From assembly GCF_029835735.1 (NCBI RefSeq), contig NZ_JAOEAL010000001.1, forward strand, positions 4,216,001 to 4,280,000: 64,000 bases of DNA. Direction: 5' to 3'. Below are positions 36,594 through 45,978 of this stretch, piece after piece; position 1 is the stretch's first letter, and every line of letters starts with the position of its first letter. Origin of the DNA: Shewanella sp. GD04112 (lineage in GTDB: Bacteria > Pseudomonadota > Gammaproteobacteria > Enterobacterales > Shewanellaceae). Under the pieces are notes generated by a model that saw only the letters and a program-made list of their open reading frames with translations, did no database searches and was not told the DNA's origin. The position numbers were made by a program, and so were the translations under genes.

Positions 36594-38987
36594 CTACTCT
36601 TGCAGCAGATCACGACAGATCTGCGTCAGATCCGATTGCACCGCTGCGGCAGTCACTTCACGCCCCGCACCCGGTCCACGGATAATCAGCGGATTACCTT
36701 GGTAGAAAGCAGAGCGGATCACAAACACATTGTCCCCAGGCGTGAGGTTAGCGTAGGGATGATTCGCATCAATCCACTGTAATCCCACCTCGGCTTTCAG
36801 GGCCGCGCCGCTATTGTCCAAGGAGGCGACATATCTCAGCACCTTGTTTTGCTCTGCGGCCGCACCGTATTGTTGCTGCAATTCATCATCCAGCTCAGCG
36901 ATACGGGCAAGGAATTGCTCCAGTGGAATATCCGCTAAATGGGCTGGCACTAGGGAGCGCAGTTCAATATCCTCAAGCTCGATTTCCAGACCGATTTCAC
37001 GGGCCAAAATCAGTAGCTTGCGCTGCATGTCGCGCCCAGAGAGATCGTCGCGGGGATCGGGTTCGGTAATCCCTAGGCCACGCGCTTCAACCACTAATTC
37101 CGAGAAGGGTTTGCTGGTATCGTATTTCTCGAATAACCAACACAGGGTACCAGAGAAAATCCCGCCGACGGCCTCAACCGTATCTCCACTGTTACGCAAA
37201 TCGTTTAAGGCGTGCTGAATAGGTAAGCCCGCACCGCAGCTGGCGTTATAGCGCCAGAATAGACGGCGATAACCGAGTTGCTCCTTCAGCTCGCGGTAGA
37301 ACGGCAGCGGGCCAGAACCCGCAAGCTTGTTCGCGCTGACCATATGGATGCCGCGCTCGAAAAACTCTGGGTATTGTAGGGTCAAACTGGCGCTGGCACT
37401 GATATCTAATGCAATCAGTTCATCGCAGTTAAGTTGTTCTAATTGTTCGAATAAGTGCTCATATTGCCAAGGTGTTGCCTCGGCATCGAATTCCTGCTGC
37501 CAGTTTTCCAAATCCACAGCCGTAGACTTGATCAGGGCTTTGCTGGAACTTACCAAACCGACGAGTTCGACACGCGCTTCAAGCTCTTGATTTAATGAGG
37601 GAGAAACTGACTTAAACAGCTTCACCCACGCCTCGCCAATATTGCCAACACCCAGCAGCAATACGCCAATGCGTTTACGCGGACCGGCGCAGCGGCGATG
37701 CACTTTTTGCGTCAGCAGATTAACCTGCGACTGTGGCACTAAGGTCACCAAACTTAAGTCACCACTGAACAAGGGCTTAGCGTCGCGGCTCAGTAAACGG
37801 GCAAAGCTGCGGCGATAATGCTCGGCATCGGCACTCACAAGCGCCACTAAACCGAGTTCAGTATTAATTTGCAGATCTTTAATGCCGAGGGCTTCGGCCT
37901 GCGCATCCAATAACTTTTGTACTTGTTTTTGGTTTTCAGCGGTATAGGCAAGCTCGAGTCGTTGATGCGCCGATAACCAATGGGCCAGTGGCGTTAATCC
38001 TGCTTCGACTAATTGCTCAAGCAGACTAGCCACATCGCCCGCGATCTTAAAACCAAACAACACCACGGCGTTTAGATTAGTCACCACGGGCGCACTCGCC
38101 GAGGAGCTGTGGGGAGCAATCAGGGTAAAATCGGTATGGGAGGCGTAGCTTGAACGTACGGCTAGGCTCACCTCAGTGTTAAACAGCGGCTGCAAAGTGC
38201 GCGAATGCAAAACAGGCGAGCCTAGGCGCGCCAAGCGGTCTGCTTCGGCGAGGGACATGCTCTTGAGTAATTTCGCATCGTTGATCTTATTCGGATCGGC
38301 GTTAAATACCCCTTCAACGTCGGTCCAAATGGTCACACGCTCAATGTCGGCAAGGCTGGCAATTAAGCTGGCGCTAAAGTCAGAGCCATTGCGACCCAAT
38401 AGCAAGGTATCGCCACGCTCGTTGGCACAGATAAAACCTGTGATCACTAAACGCTCGTTAGGATGCGCGGCCAGTAAGGCTTGCACTTTGGCGCGGGATT
38501 CTTGCACACGAATTTGCGGTACGGCGGCCTCGTCGGCCACAAGAATCGAGCAGGCATCCACATGGCTTGCGGCCACGCCCGATTCACGCAGCAGCGCTGC
38601 CATCAGGCGCGCCGACCAACGCTCACCAAAGCTCACCACATGGTTAATTTGGTAATCATTACGGGAATCTAAAGATAACAGACTGATTAACTGAGCTTTA
38701 TCCGTGGTTAAACGCTCACGCAGATCCCGCGCTTGCTCATTGGATAACAGCTGCTCAATCAAGCCTTGCTGATAGCTGATAAGAACTTGCAACTCTTCTT
38801 GCCATAATTGGTTGCTATCGCGCAGGGACAATAATTTATATAAAAAGTTAGTGGTTTTACCCGCAGCAGACACCACCACCAGATCATCACTATGACCATG
38901 GGTTAACAGAATATGGGCGACTCGGCGATAACAATCGGCATCGGCTAAGCTGGAACCACCAAATTTATGTAAGTGACAACGTGCCAT
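36594..38987 (-). CDS. metL: bifunctional aspartokinase II / homoserine dehydrogenase II
   Basis: The start at 38987 has GAGGA eight bases upstream and gives MARCHLHKFGGSSLAD, the conserved aspartokinase N-terminus; the ORF can be extended to 39008. The 797-residue protein has the kinase (to about 300), an ACT-like linker region (about 310-450) and homoserine dehydrogenase starting at the Rossmann motif VLLLGVGNIGEAW. It carries the first and third steps from aspartate towards methionine and threonine. The start lies just beyond the metB stop (which overlaps its leader), so the two are an operon under MetJ. Similar in size to E. coli MetL (810). Confidence 0.97.
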   Translation of the reverse strand: MARCHLHKFGGSSLADADCYRRVAHILLTHGHSDDLVVVSAAGKTTNFLYKLLSLRDSNQLWQEELQVLISYQQGLIEQLLSNEQARDLRERLTTDKAQLISLLSLDSRNDYQINHVVSFGERWSARLMAALLRESGVAASHVDACSILVADEAAVPQIRVQESRAKVQALLAAHPNERLVITGFICANERGDTLLLGRNGSDFSASLIASLADIERVTIWTDVEGVFNADPNKINDAKLLKSMSLAEADRLARLGSPVLHSRTLQPLFNTEVSLAVRSSYASHTDFTLIAPHSSSASAPVVTNLNAVVLFGFKIAGDVASLLEQLVEAGLTPLAHWLSAHQRLELAYTAENQKQVQKLLDAQAEALGIKDLQINTELGLVALVSADAEHYRRSFARLLSRDAKPLFSGDLSLVTLVPQSQVNLLTQKVHRRCAGPRKRIGVLLLGVGNIGEAWVKLFKSVSPSLNQELEARVELVGLVSSSKALIKSTAVDLENWQQEFDAEATPWQYEHLFEQLEQLNCDELIALDISASASLTLQYPEFFERGIHMVSANKLAGSGPLPFYRELKEQLGYRRLFWRYNASCGAGLPIQHALNDLRNSGDTVEAVGGIFSGTLCWLFEKYDTSKPFSELVVEARGLGITEPDPRDDLSGRDMQRKLLILAREIGLEIELEDIELRSLVPAHLADIPLEQFLARIAELDDELQQQYGAAAEQNKVLRYVASLDNSGAALKAEVGLQWIDANHPYANLTPGDNVFVIRSAFYQGNPLIIRGPGAGREVTAAAVQSDLTQICRDLLQE

Positions 38988-38998
38988 CTCGAATTCCT

Positions 38999-40180
38999 CT
39001 ACTGACAAGCCGCAACGGCGGCCAATCCTGCTTGAATATCTGCAACTAAGTCGTCGGCATCTTCAATACCAACCGACAAACGTAATAGGGTGTCTTTAAT
39101 GCCAGCTTCATAACGCGCTTGGGGCTCCATCGCCCTATGGGTCATAGTCGCGGGCACGGCCACGAGACTCTCAACGCCACCTAAGCTCTCGGCCACGCTG
39201 AATAAACTTAAGGCATCTAAAAAGGCGACCACTTCGGCTTCGCCGCCCTTAAGCTCAAAACTCAGCATAGCGCCAAAGCCTTTTTGCTGCTTGGCGGCAA
39301 TGGCATGACCGGGGTGATCCGCAAGGCCTGGATAATACACTTTGCTCACCAAAGGGCTGCTCGTCAGCACGTCCAGAATACGCTGGGCATTGCTTTGGTG
39401 CTCGCGAATGCGTACGGCCAAGGTACGCAGACCGCGCAGGGTTTGATAACTGTCGAAGGCAGACCCAGTTAAGCCTAAGGTGTTTGACCACCAATGTAAG
39501 GTCTCACCGAGTTGAGGATCTTTGGCGATCACCGCGCCGCCCACCACATCGCTGTGACCATTAATGTACTTAGTGGTGGAGTGGATAACGATATCGGCAC
39601 CGAGTAACAGCGGTTGCTGCAAAATGGGCGAGAGGAAAGTATTGTCCACCACCACTAAAGCACCTACGGCGTGGCTCGCCTTCGCGATAGCTTCGATATC
39701 GACGACTCGCAGCAGAGGGTTTGATGGAGTTTCAATCCACACCATCTTAGGTTGTTGGGCGATGGCTTGCTCGAGCGCTTGGGCGTCGGTTTGATCGACC
39801 ACCAGCAGTTTAAATTGGCCCTTTTTAGCCAAGTTAGTGAATAAACGGTAAGAACCGCCGTAACAATCGTGGGGCACCACCAGTAAGTCATCGGGGCCGA
39901 GCAAGGTAGTCACTAAAGTAATGGCAGCCATGCCAGTGCAAGTCACCACACCGGTTGCGCCCTTTTCCAGTTTAGCTAAGGCATCACCTAAGATGCTGCG
40001 GGTAGGATTGCCGGAACGGCTGTAATCAAATTCGCGAGGATTTTTATGACCATCGAAGGCGTAATTAGTCGACAGGTAAATTGGCGGCACCACCGCGCCA
40101 TACTGAGTATCACTTTCGATACCCTGACGCACTGCTAATGTGGCTAATTGACGTTCGGTCACTAATTTGCCTGCGGTCAT
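38999..40180 (-). CDS. metB: cystathionine gamma-synthase
   Basis: 393 residues of the Cys/Met-metabolism PLP enzyme family. PLP lysine is in HSTTKYINGHSDVVGG, and the cofactor tyrosine/arginine region is FDYSRSGNPTR. It joins O-succinylhomoserine and cysteine into cystathionine. First gene of metBL, divergent from metJ; MetJ boxes lie directly upstream. Gene order metJ-metBL with MetJ control equals that of enterobacteria. Confidence 0.95.
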   Translation of the reverse strand: MTAGKLVTERQLATLAVRQGIESDTQYGAVVPPIYLSTNYAFDGHKNPREFDYSRSGNPTRSILGDALAKLEKGATGVVTCTGMAAITLVTTLLGPDDLLVVPHDCYGGSYRLFTNLAKKGQFKLLVVDQTDAQALEQAIAQQPKMVWIETPSNPLLRVVDIEAIAKASHAVGALVVVDNTFLSPILQQPLLLGADIVIHSTTKYINGHSDVVGGAVIAKDPQLGETLHWWSNTLGLTGSAFDSYQTLRGLRTLAVRIREHQSNAQRILDVLTSSPLVSKVYYPGLADHPGHAIAAKQQKGFGAMLSFELKGGEAEVVAFLDALSLFSVAESLGGVESLVAVPATMTHRAMEPQARYEAGIKDTLLRLSVGIEDADDLVADIQAGLAAVAACQ

Positions 40181-40203
40181 CGGGAACTCCTAAGTTCGCA
40201 AAG

Positions 40204-40227
40204 AGATGTCTGGACGTCTAAATGTAC
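40204..40227. promoter_or_regulatory. MetJ boxes proximal to metB
   Basis: AGATGTCT and GGACGTCT, followed by the weak AAATGTAC, lie 24 bases upstream of the metB start codon and match the AGACGTCT consensus. Confidence 0.8.
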
Positions 40228-40250
40228 CTAAGCCCAGTGGCATCGTCAAT

Positions 40251-40282
40251 AGGCGTTAAGACGTTTAGACGTCTAAACATAA
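40251..40282. promoter_or_regulatory. MetJ boxes proximal to metJ
   Basis: Four contiguous 8-mers, AGGCGTTA, AGACGTTT, AGACGTCT (perfect consensus) and AAACATAA, lie upstream of metJ. This is consistent with joint control of metBL and autoregulation of metJ. Confidence 0.85.
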
Positions 40283-40384
40283 AGAAATCTGTTTGCAATC
40301 ACTAAGAAATAGTAGCAATAATTTGACTGTTATCTGTAAGGGTTTAAAATCTGCCCCGAATTTAGCGTTATAACAGGTGAGTCA

Positions 40385-40699
40385 ATGACTGAATGGAATG
40401 GGGAATACATCAGCCCCTATGCTGAACATGGCAAGAAGAATGAACAAGTAAAGAAAATTACTGTGTCTATTCCGCTCAAAGTGCTAAAAGTCCTCACGGA
40501 TGAACGTACCCGTCGTCAGGTGAACAACCTGCGCCACGCCACCAATAGCGAACTCTTGTGTGAAGCATTTTTGCATGCCTACACCGGCCAGCCTCTGCCT
40601 GATGATGCCGATCTGTCGAAAGATAGCCCAGACAGCATTCCCGCCGAAGCGAAACGGTTGATGGACGAAATGGGGATCGAGTGGGAAGATATGGAGTAA
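40385..40699 (+). CDS. metJ: methionine repressor MetJ
   Basis: 104 residues. The ribbon-helix-helix strand KKITVSIPLKVLKVL inserts into the MetJ box, and the helical part (LRHATNSELLCEAFLHAYTG) carries the SAM site; these match E. coli MetJ (105 residues) closely. It represses methionine biosynthesis when SAM is plentiful. It faces away from metBL and shares the operator region with it. Confidence 0.98.
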   Translation: MTEWNGEYISPYAEHGKKNEQVKKITVSIPLKVLKVLTDERTRRQVNNLRHATNSELLCEAFLHAYTGQPLPDDADLSKDSPDSIPAEAKRLMDEMGIEWEDME

Positions 40700-40730
40700 C
40701 GCTTAAGCGTCCAATATCCTACTTATCATT

Positions 40731-40790
40731 AGGGATCGTTAATACTCATCTTGCCTGATGGGTTAGAGTAACGATCCCTATTTTGTTTTG
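40731..40790 (+). terminator. long-stem terminator of metJ
   Basis: AGGGATCGTTA (40731-40741) pairs perfectly with TAACGATCCCT (40769-40779). More pairing occurs inside (ACTC with GAGT, CATC with GATG), and ATTTTGTTTTG follows. Confidence 0.85.
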
Positions 40791-40800
40791 ATGGAATCCT

Positions 40801-41544
40801 ATGTTCTCCTTGATAGATCCACAAACGCTCGCCATGGCGTCTGTGATTGTGTTTTTAGGTGCCCTCACCCAGAGTCTGATAGGCTTTGGCCTTGCCGTGG
40901 TGGCGAGCCCGTTGCTGTATATTGTCGACCCCGAATTAGTGCCCGCCCCCGTGATTGTGATGGGGTTTTCCATCGCCCTACTCACCCTACTGCGTGAACG
41001 CGGCCATTTAGAATTCAATGGTTTGCAGTATGCGCTAATCGGTCGTGTACCCGGAGGTTTTATCGGTGCCAGCCTGCTACTGTTTGCGCCGCAGCCGATT
41101 CTTGGTCTAGCGATTGCTGGCATTGTGGCAGTCGCCGTGGTGCTGAGCCTGTATAAATTGACTCTCCCCGTGAACAAAGCAACCCTGTTTGGCGCGGGCG
41201 TGGTCTCGGGGATCTTTGGTAATATTGCCGCCATTGGTGGCCCACCGATGGCGATTTTGTTGGCGGGTAAGGATGCCTCCAAATTTCGCGCCGCACTGTC
41301 GGCCTTCTTTATCTTCAGCTCGACCATAGCCCTGGTCATTCTTGGGGTGACGGGCCTACTCGAAATCAAGCATTTGTGGTTATCACTCATGCTATTGCCC
41401 TCAGTGTTTTTAGGCTATTTAGTGGCGGGCAAACTGGTGGGGAGTGTGGATAAACATAAGACCAAGATGGCAACCTTAGCCCTATGCGCTATCAGTGCTT
41501 TAGTGCTCACGGTGAAATCAGTGATTGAGCTATTGCCGCAATAA
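40801..41544 (+). CDS. TSUP (TauE/SafE) family permease
   Basis: 247 residues with about eight hydrophobic segments. The N-terminal VFLGALTQSLIGFGLAVVASPL and the second-half repeat ASGVVSGIFGNIAAIGGPP-like sequence (VVSGIFGNIAAIGGPPMA) are family signatures. TSUP proteins move sulfite, sulfoacetate, taurine-derived or other anions across the inner membrane; the substrate here is unproven. Location between metJ and psr genes makes a sulfur anion plausible. The stop lies inside a 12-bp tandem repeat. Confidence 0.87.
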   Translation: MFSLIDPQTLAMASVIVFLGALTQSLIGFGLAVVASPLLYIVDPELVPAPVIVMGFSIALLTLLRERGHLEFNGLQYALIGRVPGGFIGASLLLFAPQPILGLAIAGIVAVAVVLSLYKLTLPVNKATLFGAGVVSGIFGNIAAIGGPPMAILLAGKDASKFRAALSAFFIFSSTIALVILGVTGLLEIKHLWLSLMLLPSVFLGYLVAGKLVGSVDKHKTKMATLALCAISALVLTVKSVIELLPQ

Positions 41545-41587
41545 TTACCGCAATAATTACCGCAATGAAATCCTGCTAATCGCCCCC

Positions 41588-41620
41588 ATAAAAAAAGCAC
41601 CGTTAATCGGTGCTTTTTGC
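41588..41620. terminator. bidirectional terminator between TSUP gene and psrC
   Basis: AAAAGCACCG and CGGTGCTTTT pair around TTAAT-type loop sequence, with an A-run on one side and T-run on the other, between convergent genes. Confidence 0.92.
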
Positions 41621-41670
41621 TTGCAAGGGATAAATGATTCACCCCATAGATATTGCCGTTAACCAAAACA

Positions 41671-42621
41671 CTAACTTAGATAGCTTTGTCCCGCATACAC
41701 AATAAAGTGTCTCAGTGCTAACACGCCGGTTAAGCTGGCGCAGGCCACCATGATCATCGCCCCCTTGCTGTGGCGCGTCGCGGTCGGCAACAGCATAAAT
41801 AGCAGTGGGATACCAAAACCAATCCCGACCACGCCAATCCAGAATACGCTCGCCCACACGCCAGAGGTGAGTGATGCCAGCGCCGCAGCCGCCGCTCCGC
41901 CCTTAAAATACAAGGCGCAGAACAACATAAACAGGAACATGATTTCGATTGCCATCACTGGCAGCTCTAAGCCATGCATTTTGGCTAAGGTCTTGTCGTG
42001 GCTATCGGTCTTGAACATCACCAGCGCCAGCACCGCATTAGCCGCCGCGCCCGCCGATAAACCAGAGACTAAAAACAGCGCTGGCAGTACCGCAGTGTTC
42101 AACATCGGATAGGCATTCATGGCCGAAATTAAGAAGCCAGTATAAGCACCCACGCCAATCGCGAGAATAAACAGCAGCACTTCAATCAGCTTTCTAAAGG
42201 GCATCAGCAGCTTAGCGATAGGCACGAGGAAACCTAAGCCCCACTTTGGCAGCTCATCGCGCAACACAAGAATCGCGTAGGCAAATGCCAAGGGGGAGTA
42301 AGCCAGTAGTGCTAAGACACCAATCGCCATTACAGACTGGAAGTTATAGTTGATTAAAATCAGCCAGAAGTGGAAAGGCTTAGTTAAATCAAACACTAAA
42401 CATGCCAAGCCTAGGCAAATGGCCACTGGGCCAATAATGGCTGCGGCCTTGAGAATACTCGTCTCCCCTTGCGCTTGCTCCTTATTAAACCAACGCAGGC
42501 CAATGCCAATCAGCAAACTTCCGGCGGATAAGCCCGCCATAAACAGATACACGGCGATGATCCAATGCCAAGTGACGGGATCATATTGCGCCATATCGCC
42601 CCAAGTATTGTTCATAATCAA
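41671..42621 (-). CDS. psrC: polysulfide/thiosulfate reductase membrane subunit (NrfD family)
   Basis: 316 residues with eight to nine membrane spans, typical of NrfD/PsrC. It anchors the catalytic dimer and passes electrons from menaquinol. The start overlaps the stop of psrB by four bases (ATGA). It is the last gene of psrABC, ending at a bidirectional terminator. The charged/aromatic residues at the top (WHWIIAVYLFMAGLSAGSLLIG) fit the quinol-site bundle. Confidence 0.92.
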   Translation of the reverse strand: MIMNNTWGDMAQYDPVTWHWIIAVYLFMAGLSAGSLLIGIGLRWFNKEQAQGETSILKAAAIIGPVAICLGLACLVFDLTKPFHFWLILINYNFQSVMAIGVLALLAYSPLAFAYAILVLRDELPKWGLGFLVPIAKLLMPFRKLIEVLLFILAIGVGAYTGFLISAMNAYPMLNTAVLPALFLVSGLSAGAAANAVLALVMFKTDSHDKTLAKMHGLELPVMAIEIMFLFMLFCALYFKGGAAAAALASLTSGVWASVFWIGVVGIGFGIPLLFMLLPTATRHSKGAMIMVACASLTGVLALRHFIVYAGQSYLS

Positions 42622-43184
42622 ATCCCCCCTCTTTTGGTAGGAACGCGATATACCCTAGGCTGAGTGCCTAAATGGGTCTTATCTTGGTAAGTGATCTTAG
42701 TGTTGAGTAGCATAGCCACCTCACTCTGTGGATCGTTGGCATCGCCAAAGACTAAGGCATCGGTCGGACACACAGTCACACAGGCAGGCTCTTCACCCCG
42801 GGCCAAACGCGTGTCCTTACAGAAGTTGCACTTGTCTGCCACTTTGGTTTCGGGATTCATAAAACGTACCTTGTAGGGACACGCCGCCACGCAGTACATA
42901 CAACCCACACACTTATCGCCATGGATTGAGACAATGCCATCCTCACCCACATAGGCCGCGCCCGTTGGACACACCTTCACACAAGGCGCATCTTCACACT
43001 GCTGGCACGATACCCTGTGGTACTTAAAGTGCAGGTGTGGCATCTCGCCAAAGGGGCCCTCTACGCGCACTTGTAAGCGAGTCACGCCCTCGGGGACGCC
43101 ATTTTCACTGCGGCAGGCCACGTTACAGGCTTGGCAGCCGATGCACTTGTTCTCATCGTGCACCATCACATATCTTTTCGTCAT
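42618..43184 (-). CDS. psrB: polysulfide/thiosulfate reductase iron-sulfur subunit
   Basis: Starting at ATG 43184, with GGAGG upstream, gives 188 residues and the typical MTKRYVMVHDENKCIGCQAC beginning. Sixteen cysteines in four groups (CIGCQACNVAC, CQQCEDAPCVKVCP, CVGCMYCVAACP, CNFC...CVTVCP) hold four [4Fe-4S] clusters that carry electrons from PsrC to PsrA on the periplasmic side. It is 12 bases after psrA. Confidence 0.95.
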   Translation of the reverse strand: MTKRYVMVHDENKCIGCQACNVACRSENGVPEGVTRLQVRVEGPFGEMPHLHFKYHRVSCQQCEDAPCVKVCPTGAAYVGEDGIVSIHGDKCVGCMYCVAACPYKVRFMNPETKVADKCNFCKDTRLARGEEPACVTVCPTDALVFGDANDPQSEVAMLLNTKITYQDKTHLGTQPRVYRVPTKRGGI

Positions 43185-43196
43185 TTGAGCCTCCAA

Positions 43197-45479
43197 TTAG
43201 CGTTTTGCCAGCGTGACGCCTGTCGTATGAATATTCATGCCACACACAGGGGCTGTTTGATGGGGCAGTAAGTTTCCGCAGTGGATACCTTTACCAGTCG
43301 CTCTAACCAACTCTTTGTTTTTAGAGCCAAAGCCCATATAGGCAAATACGGTATCGGGGCGAATGCCCGGGGTGACTAAGGCATGGCCTTCTTCGCTACC
43401 CACACTGCTGGTTAACCGAATCGGGTCGCCATTGCTGATCCCTAACTTGCCCGCCGTGACGGGGTGCACCCAAATGGCGTTATCCGACATCAGGTTAGCC
43501 AGCATAGGGATATTGTGAGTCGCGCCATTGGTATGCACGGCGACCTTGCCTTGGATAAAGTACAGCTCGTCGGCTTTCTTCAAATGCACTTCGCGGAACT
43601 TAATCACCCCGCGTCCTGGCGCCATGGCCTCGACCTTGGCCGAGGTCAATTCAATCTTGCCGCTTGGGGTTTTAAAGCTGAGTAAACTGCCGTAGGTGCC
43701 GTCTTCATCCACGGGTTTGGCATTGGCGTAGGCCTTAGTAAACTCGGCCACCATCTTAGGTTCGCGCAGCATGATGGGCTTACCAAAGCTGACAAAACCT
43801 TCATCCTTGATGCGGCGTAGCAGTGCGGTATCGCGATTCACCTGCAGCAGTTGCAGGGTTTCCATGTTATCCCAAGGGTAGAATTCACTTAGCCCGAGCT
43901 TATGGCCAATGTCCTTAAAGATTTGCCATGAAGGTTTAGTGTCACCCAAGGTTTCCACCACCCGTTGGCGCACATAGTAGGCGGGATTTTTACCCGACTT
44001 ATCGGCGATTTCTTCATCGCGCTCAAGGTAAGTCGACTCGGGTAAAATGACGTCGGCATAGGCGGCGGTTTCACTGATATACACATCGCACACGGCAACA
44101 AAGTCGAGCTTTTTCAAGGCTTCAACCACACGCGCCCTGTCGGTCATGGTTTGCATTGGGTTAGTACGGGACATCACCCAGCCATGTAATTGATAGGGCA
44201 CGGCGCTTAAGGTCGCATCGAGAATCGTTTGATAAATCCCGCCCGATGACCACATCATGGCGTACTGCTCTTCCACTTGGTCGATACGTTTCGCCGCAGG
44301 CTTAGGCATATCTTTTACGCCGGGCTTACCTAATACGGGCGCCACGCTTTCTCCCGCCAGTTTGTTATAGTCGCCAGGCTTTTGACCTAGGTAGATACCG
44401 CCCTTGCGCTCGATATTACCAATCAAAATATTGGCAGCGTACAAGGCCCGGCGCATTTCAAACTCTTCGGTGGTAAAGGTGGCTCGGTGACCAAAATCCA
44501 CCACAGCATGGGGTGCCTTGGCCGCATATTCGTGGGCGATACGACGAATATCTTTGGCGGGCACATCGGAAATGGTTTCGGCCCACTCAGGGGTATAGGC
44601 TTTGACTTCGGCGGCGAAGGCATCAAACCCTTCCACATAACGCTCGATAAAGGCCTTGTCGTAGAGATTATCTTCTATCAATACATGGCATAAGGCTAAA
44701 GCCACCGCCACATCGGTACCGGGGCGGATCGCATACCATTCATCGGCTTTGTCGGCGACGATGGAGAATCTTGGCTCGAACACCACTAGCTTGGCGCCTT
44801 TATCCATTTGCGCCGCCATCATGCCGCGGGTTTCGGACATGTTGATGCCTTCGTACAAGTTATGGCCGAAGTTAATGATGTATTTGGAGTTACTTAAATC
44901 GCGCTTCACCTTAGTGCCAAACATGGCCTTAGCGGCAATCTCGTAACCACCGGGGCAAGTTGAGGCATGGGTAAAGGTATTCGGGCTGCCAAAGGCGGTG
45001 GCGAGATGGAATAAATGTTTTTCTTGCGAACCGGACTTAGAGGAAAACGCCACGGCTTCAGGGCCATAAGCTTGTTTGATTTTGTTAAGATTATCAGCAA
45101 TCAGTTGATAGGCTTCATCCCAAGAGATCTCGGCCCACTTGCCCTCGCCGCGCTCACCCACTCGTTTGAGTGGCTTCACGATACGCTGTGGATCGTAAAG
45201 CAAACTATGGCCAGCGCCGCCCCGGGCACAGACTTTACCACCAAAGGATTTGGCCGCCTTATTACCACTGATAAAGACGTTCTTGCCCTCAATCACCCGC
45301 GCCGAAATCGGGCAGCGAGTCGAACACATCTCACAGATACTGGCAATGTCTTTGCCCATTCCTTTTAGCTGCTTGCTCTCTAATGCCGCTAAGCTGCCCG
45401 GCAACAGGCTAGCCAATGCACATGTTGCACCGCTGGCCCCTGCGCCCTTTAAAAAGGTTCGCCTATTAAGCTCAATCAT
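43197..45479 (-). CDS. psrA: polysulfide/thiosulfate reductase molybdopterin catalytic subunit
   Basis: I start at ATG 45479 (GGAGGT upstream), giving a 760-residue protein with a Tat signal (NRRTFLKGAGASGA). The N-terminal [4Fe-4S] motif is CEMCSTRCPI; the Mo ligand is probably Cys in ASTCPGGYEIA; the C-terminal MGD-binding domain follows (TNGATHNIPML). In S. oneidensis a close homologue is needed to reduce thiosulfate and elemental sulfur. It belongs to the DMSO-reductase family and acts in the periplasm. First gene of psrABC. Confidence 0.94.
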   Translation of the reverse strand: MIELNRRTFLKGAGASGATCALASLLPGSLAALESKQLKGMGKDIASICEMCSTRCPISARVIEGKNVFISGNKAAKSFGGKVCARGGAGHSLLYDPQRIVKPLKRVGERGEGKWAEISWDEAYQLIADNLNKIKQAYGPEAVAFSSKSGSQEKHLFHLATAFGSPNTFTHASTCPGGYEIAAKAMFGTKVKRDLSNSKYIINFGHNLYEGINMSETRGMMAAQMDKGAKLVVFEPRFSIVADKADEWYAIRPGTDVAVALALCHVLIEDNLYDKAFIERYVEGFDAFAAEVKAYTPEWAETISDVPAKDIRRIAHEYAAKAPHAVVDFGHRATFTTEEFEMRRALYAANILIGNIERKGGIYLGQKPGDYNKLAGESVAPVLGKPGVKDMPKPAAKRIDQVEEQYAMMWSSGGIYQTILDATLSAVPYQLHGWVMSRTNPMQTMTDRARVVEALKKLDFVAVCDVYISETAAYADVILPESTYLERDEEIADKSGKNPAYYVRQRVVETLGDTKPSWQIFKDIGHKLGLSEFYPWDNMETLQLLQVNRDTALLRRIKDEGFVSFGKPIMLREPKMVAEFTKAYANAKPVDEDGTYGSLLSFKTPSGKIELTSAKVEAMAPGRGVIKFREVHLKKADELYFIQGKVAVHTNGATHNIPMLANLMSDNAIWVHPVTAGKLGISNGDPIRLTSSVGSEEGHALVTPGIRPDTVFAYMGFGSKNKELVRATGKGIHCGNLLPHQTAPVCGMNIHTTGVTLAKR

Positions 45480-45978
45480 GGTTACCTCCATCACACTCAT
45501 CCACCCTAATGCACCACTTGGCACACGCAAACTTAGGCTTTGGCTTACCACTGCGGTTTAAAGACTAAATTCGCTCACAGGTTTTTAGTTATTAGTGCCA
45601 ATGCCTTAAGAAACGCTGGCATTTTGCTGTTTCAGGGTGATTGTTATCCCGAAAGGAAGAGGCGGATATTGTGGTAAACCACATGGCCAAGTTGAGTGTG
45701 ATCTGCGGCAACTAAAAGTTAAAATTGTTCTAAAAAATCGTGAATAAGATCAATAAGCCTGTTTGGCCTAAACCTGTACTAAGCCTGTACTAAGTCAGCG
45801 CACTGGCTCGCGGCTTTGGTAAGTTAAAAAGTTCTCAAAAACCCTCAAAAACCACTCCCATATTTAGAATGGCCGTGTGCGCGCGGAGTATGAGGTAAGC
45901 GTTTCGCCCAGTACAACACCCCCAGAGGGGAATGGTTGAAAGGGAGTTAGGCATAAGCAAGGCCAATGCCTAAGGGAG
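45480..45978. other. upstream region of psrABC
   Basis: About 500 bp with no gene. It contains a direct repeat of CCTGTACTAAG (near 45772 and 45784) and an isolated TGTGATCT CRP-like half-site near 45698; the second half does not match. An FNR-type box is not evident. It must hold the psrA promoter. Confidence 0.5.

Noticed and set aside
41536..41566. CRISPR-like repeats
   Set aside because: Units are only 12 bp with no spacers; this is simple tandem slippage. No CRISPR array was seen anywhere in the window.
43197..45479. Selenocysteine-type formate dehydrogenase
   Set aside because: No in-frame TGA; the likely Mo ligand is an ordinary cysteine, and the psrB/psrC neighbours fit polysulfide/thiosulfate reductase.
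45690..45720. CRP site upstream of psrABC
   Set aside because: Only one half (TGTGATCT) matches; the partner half is missing.
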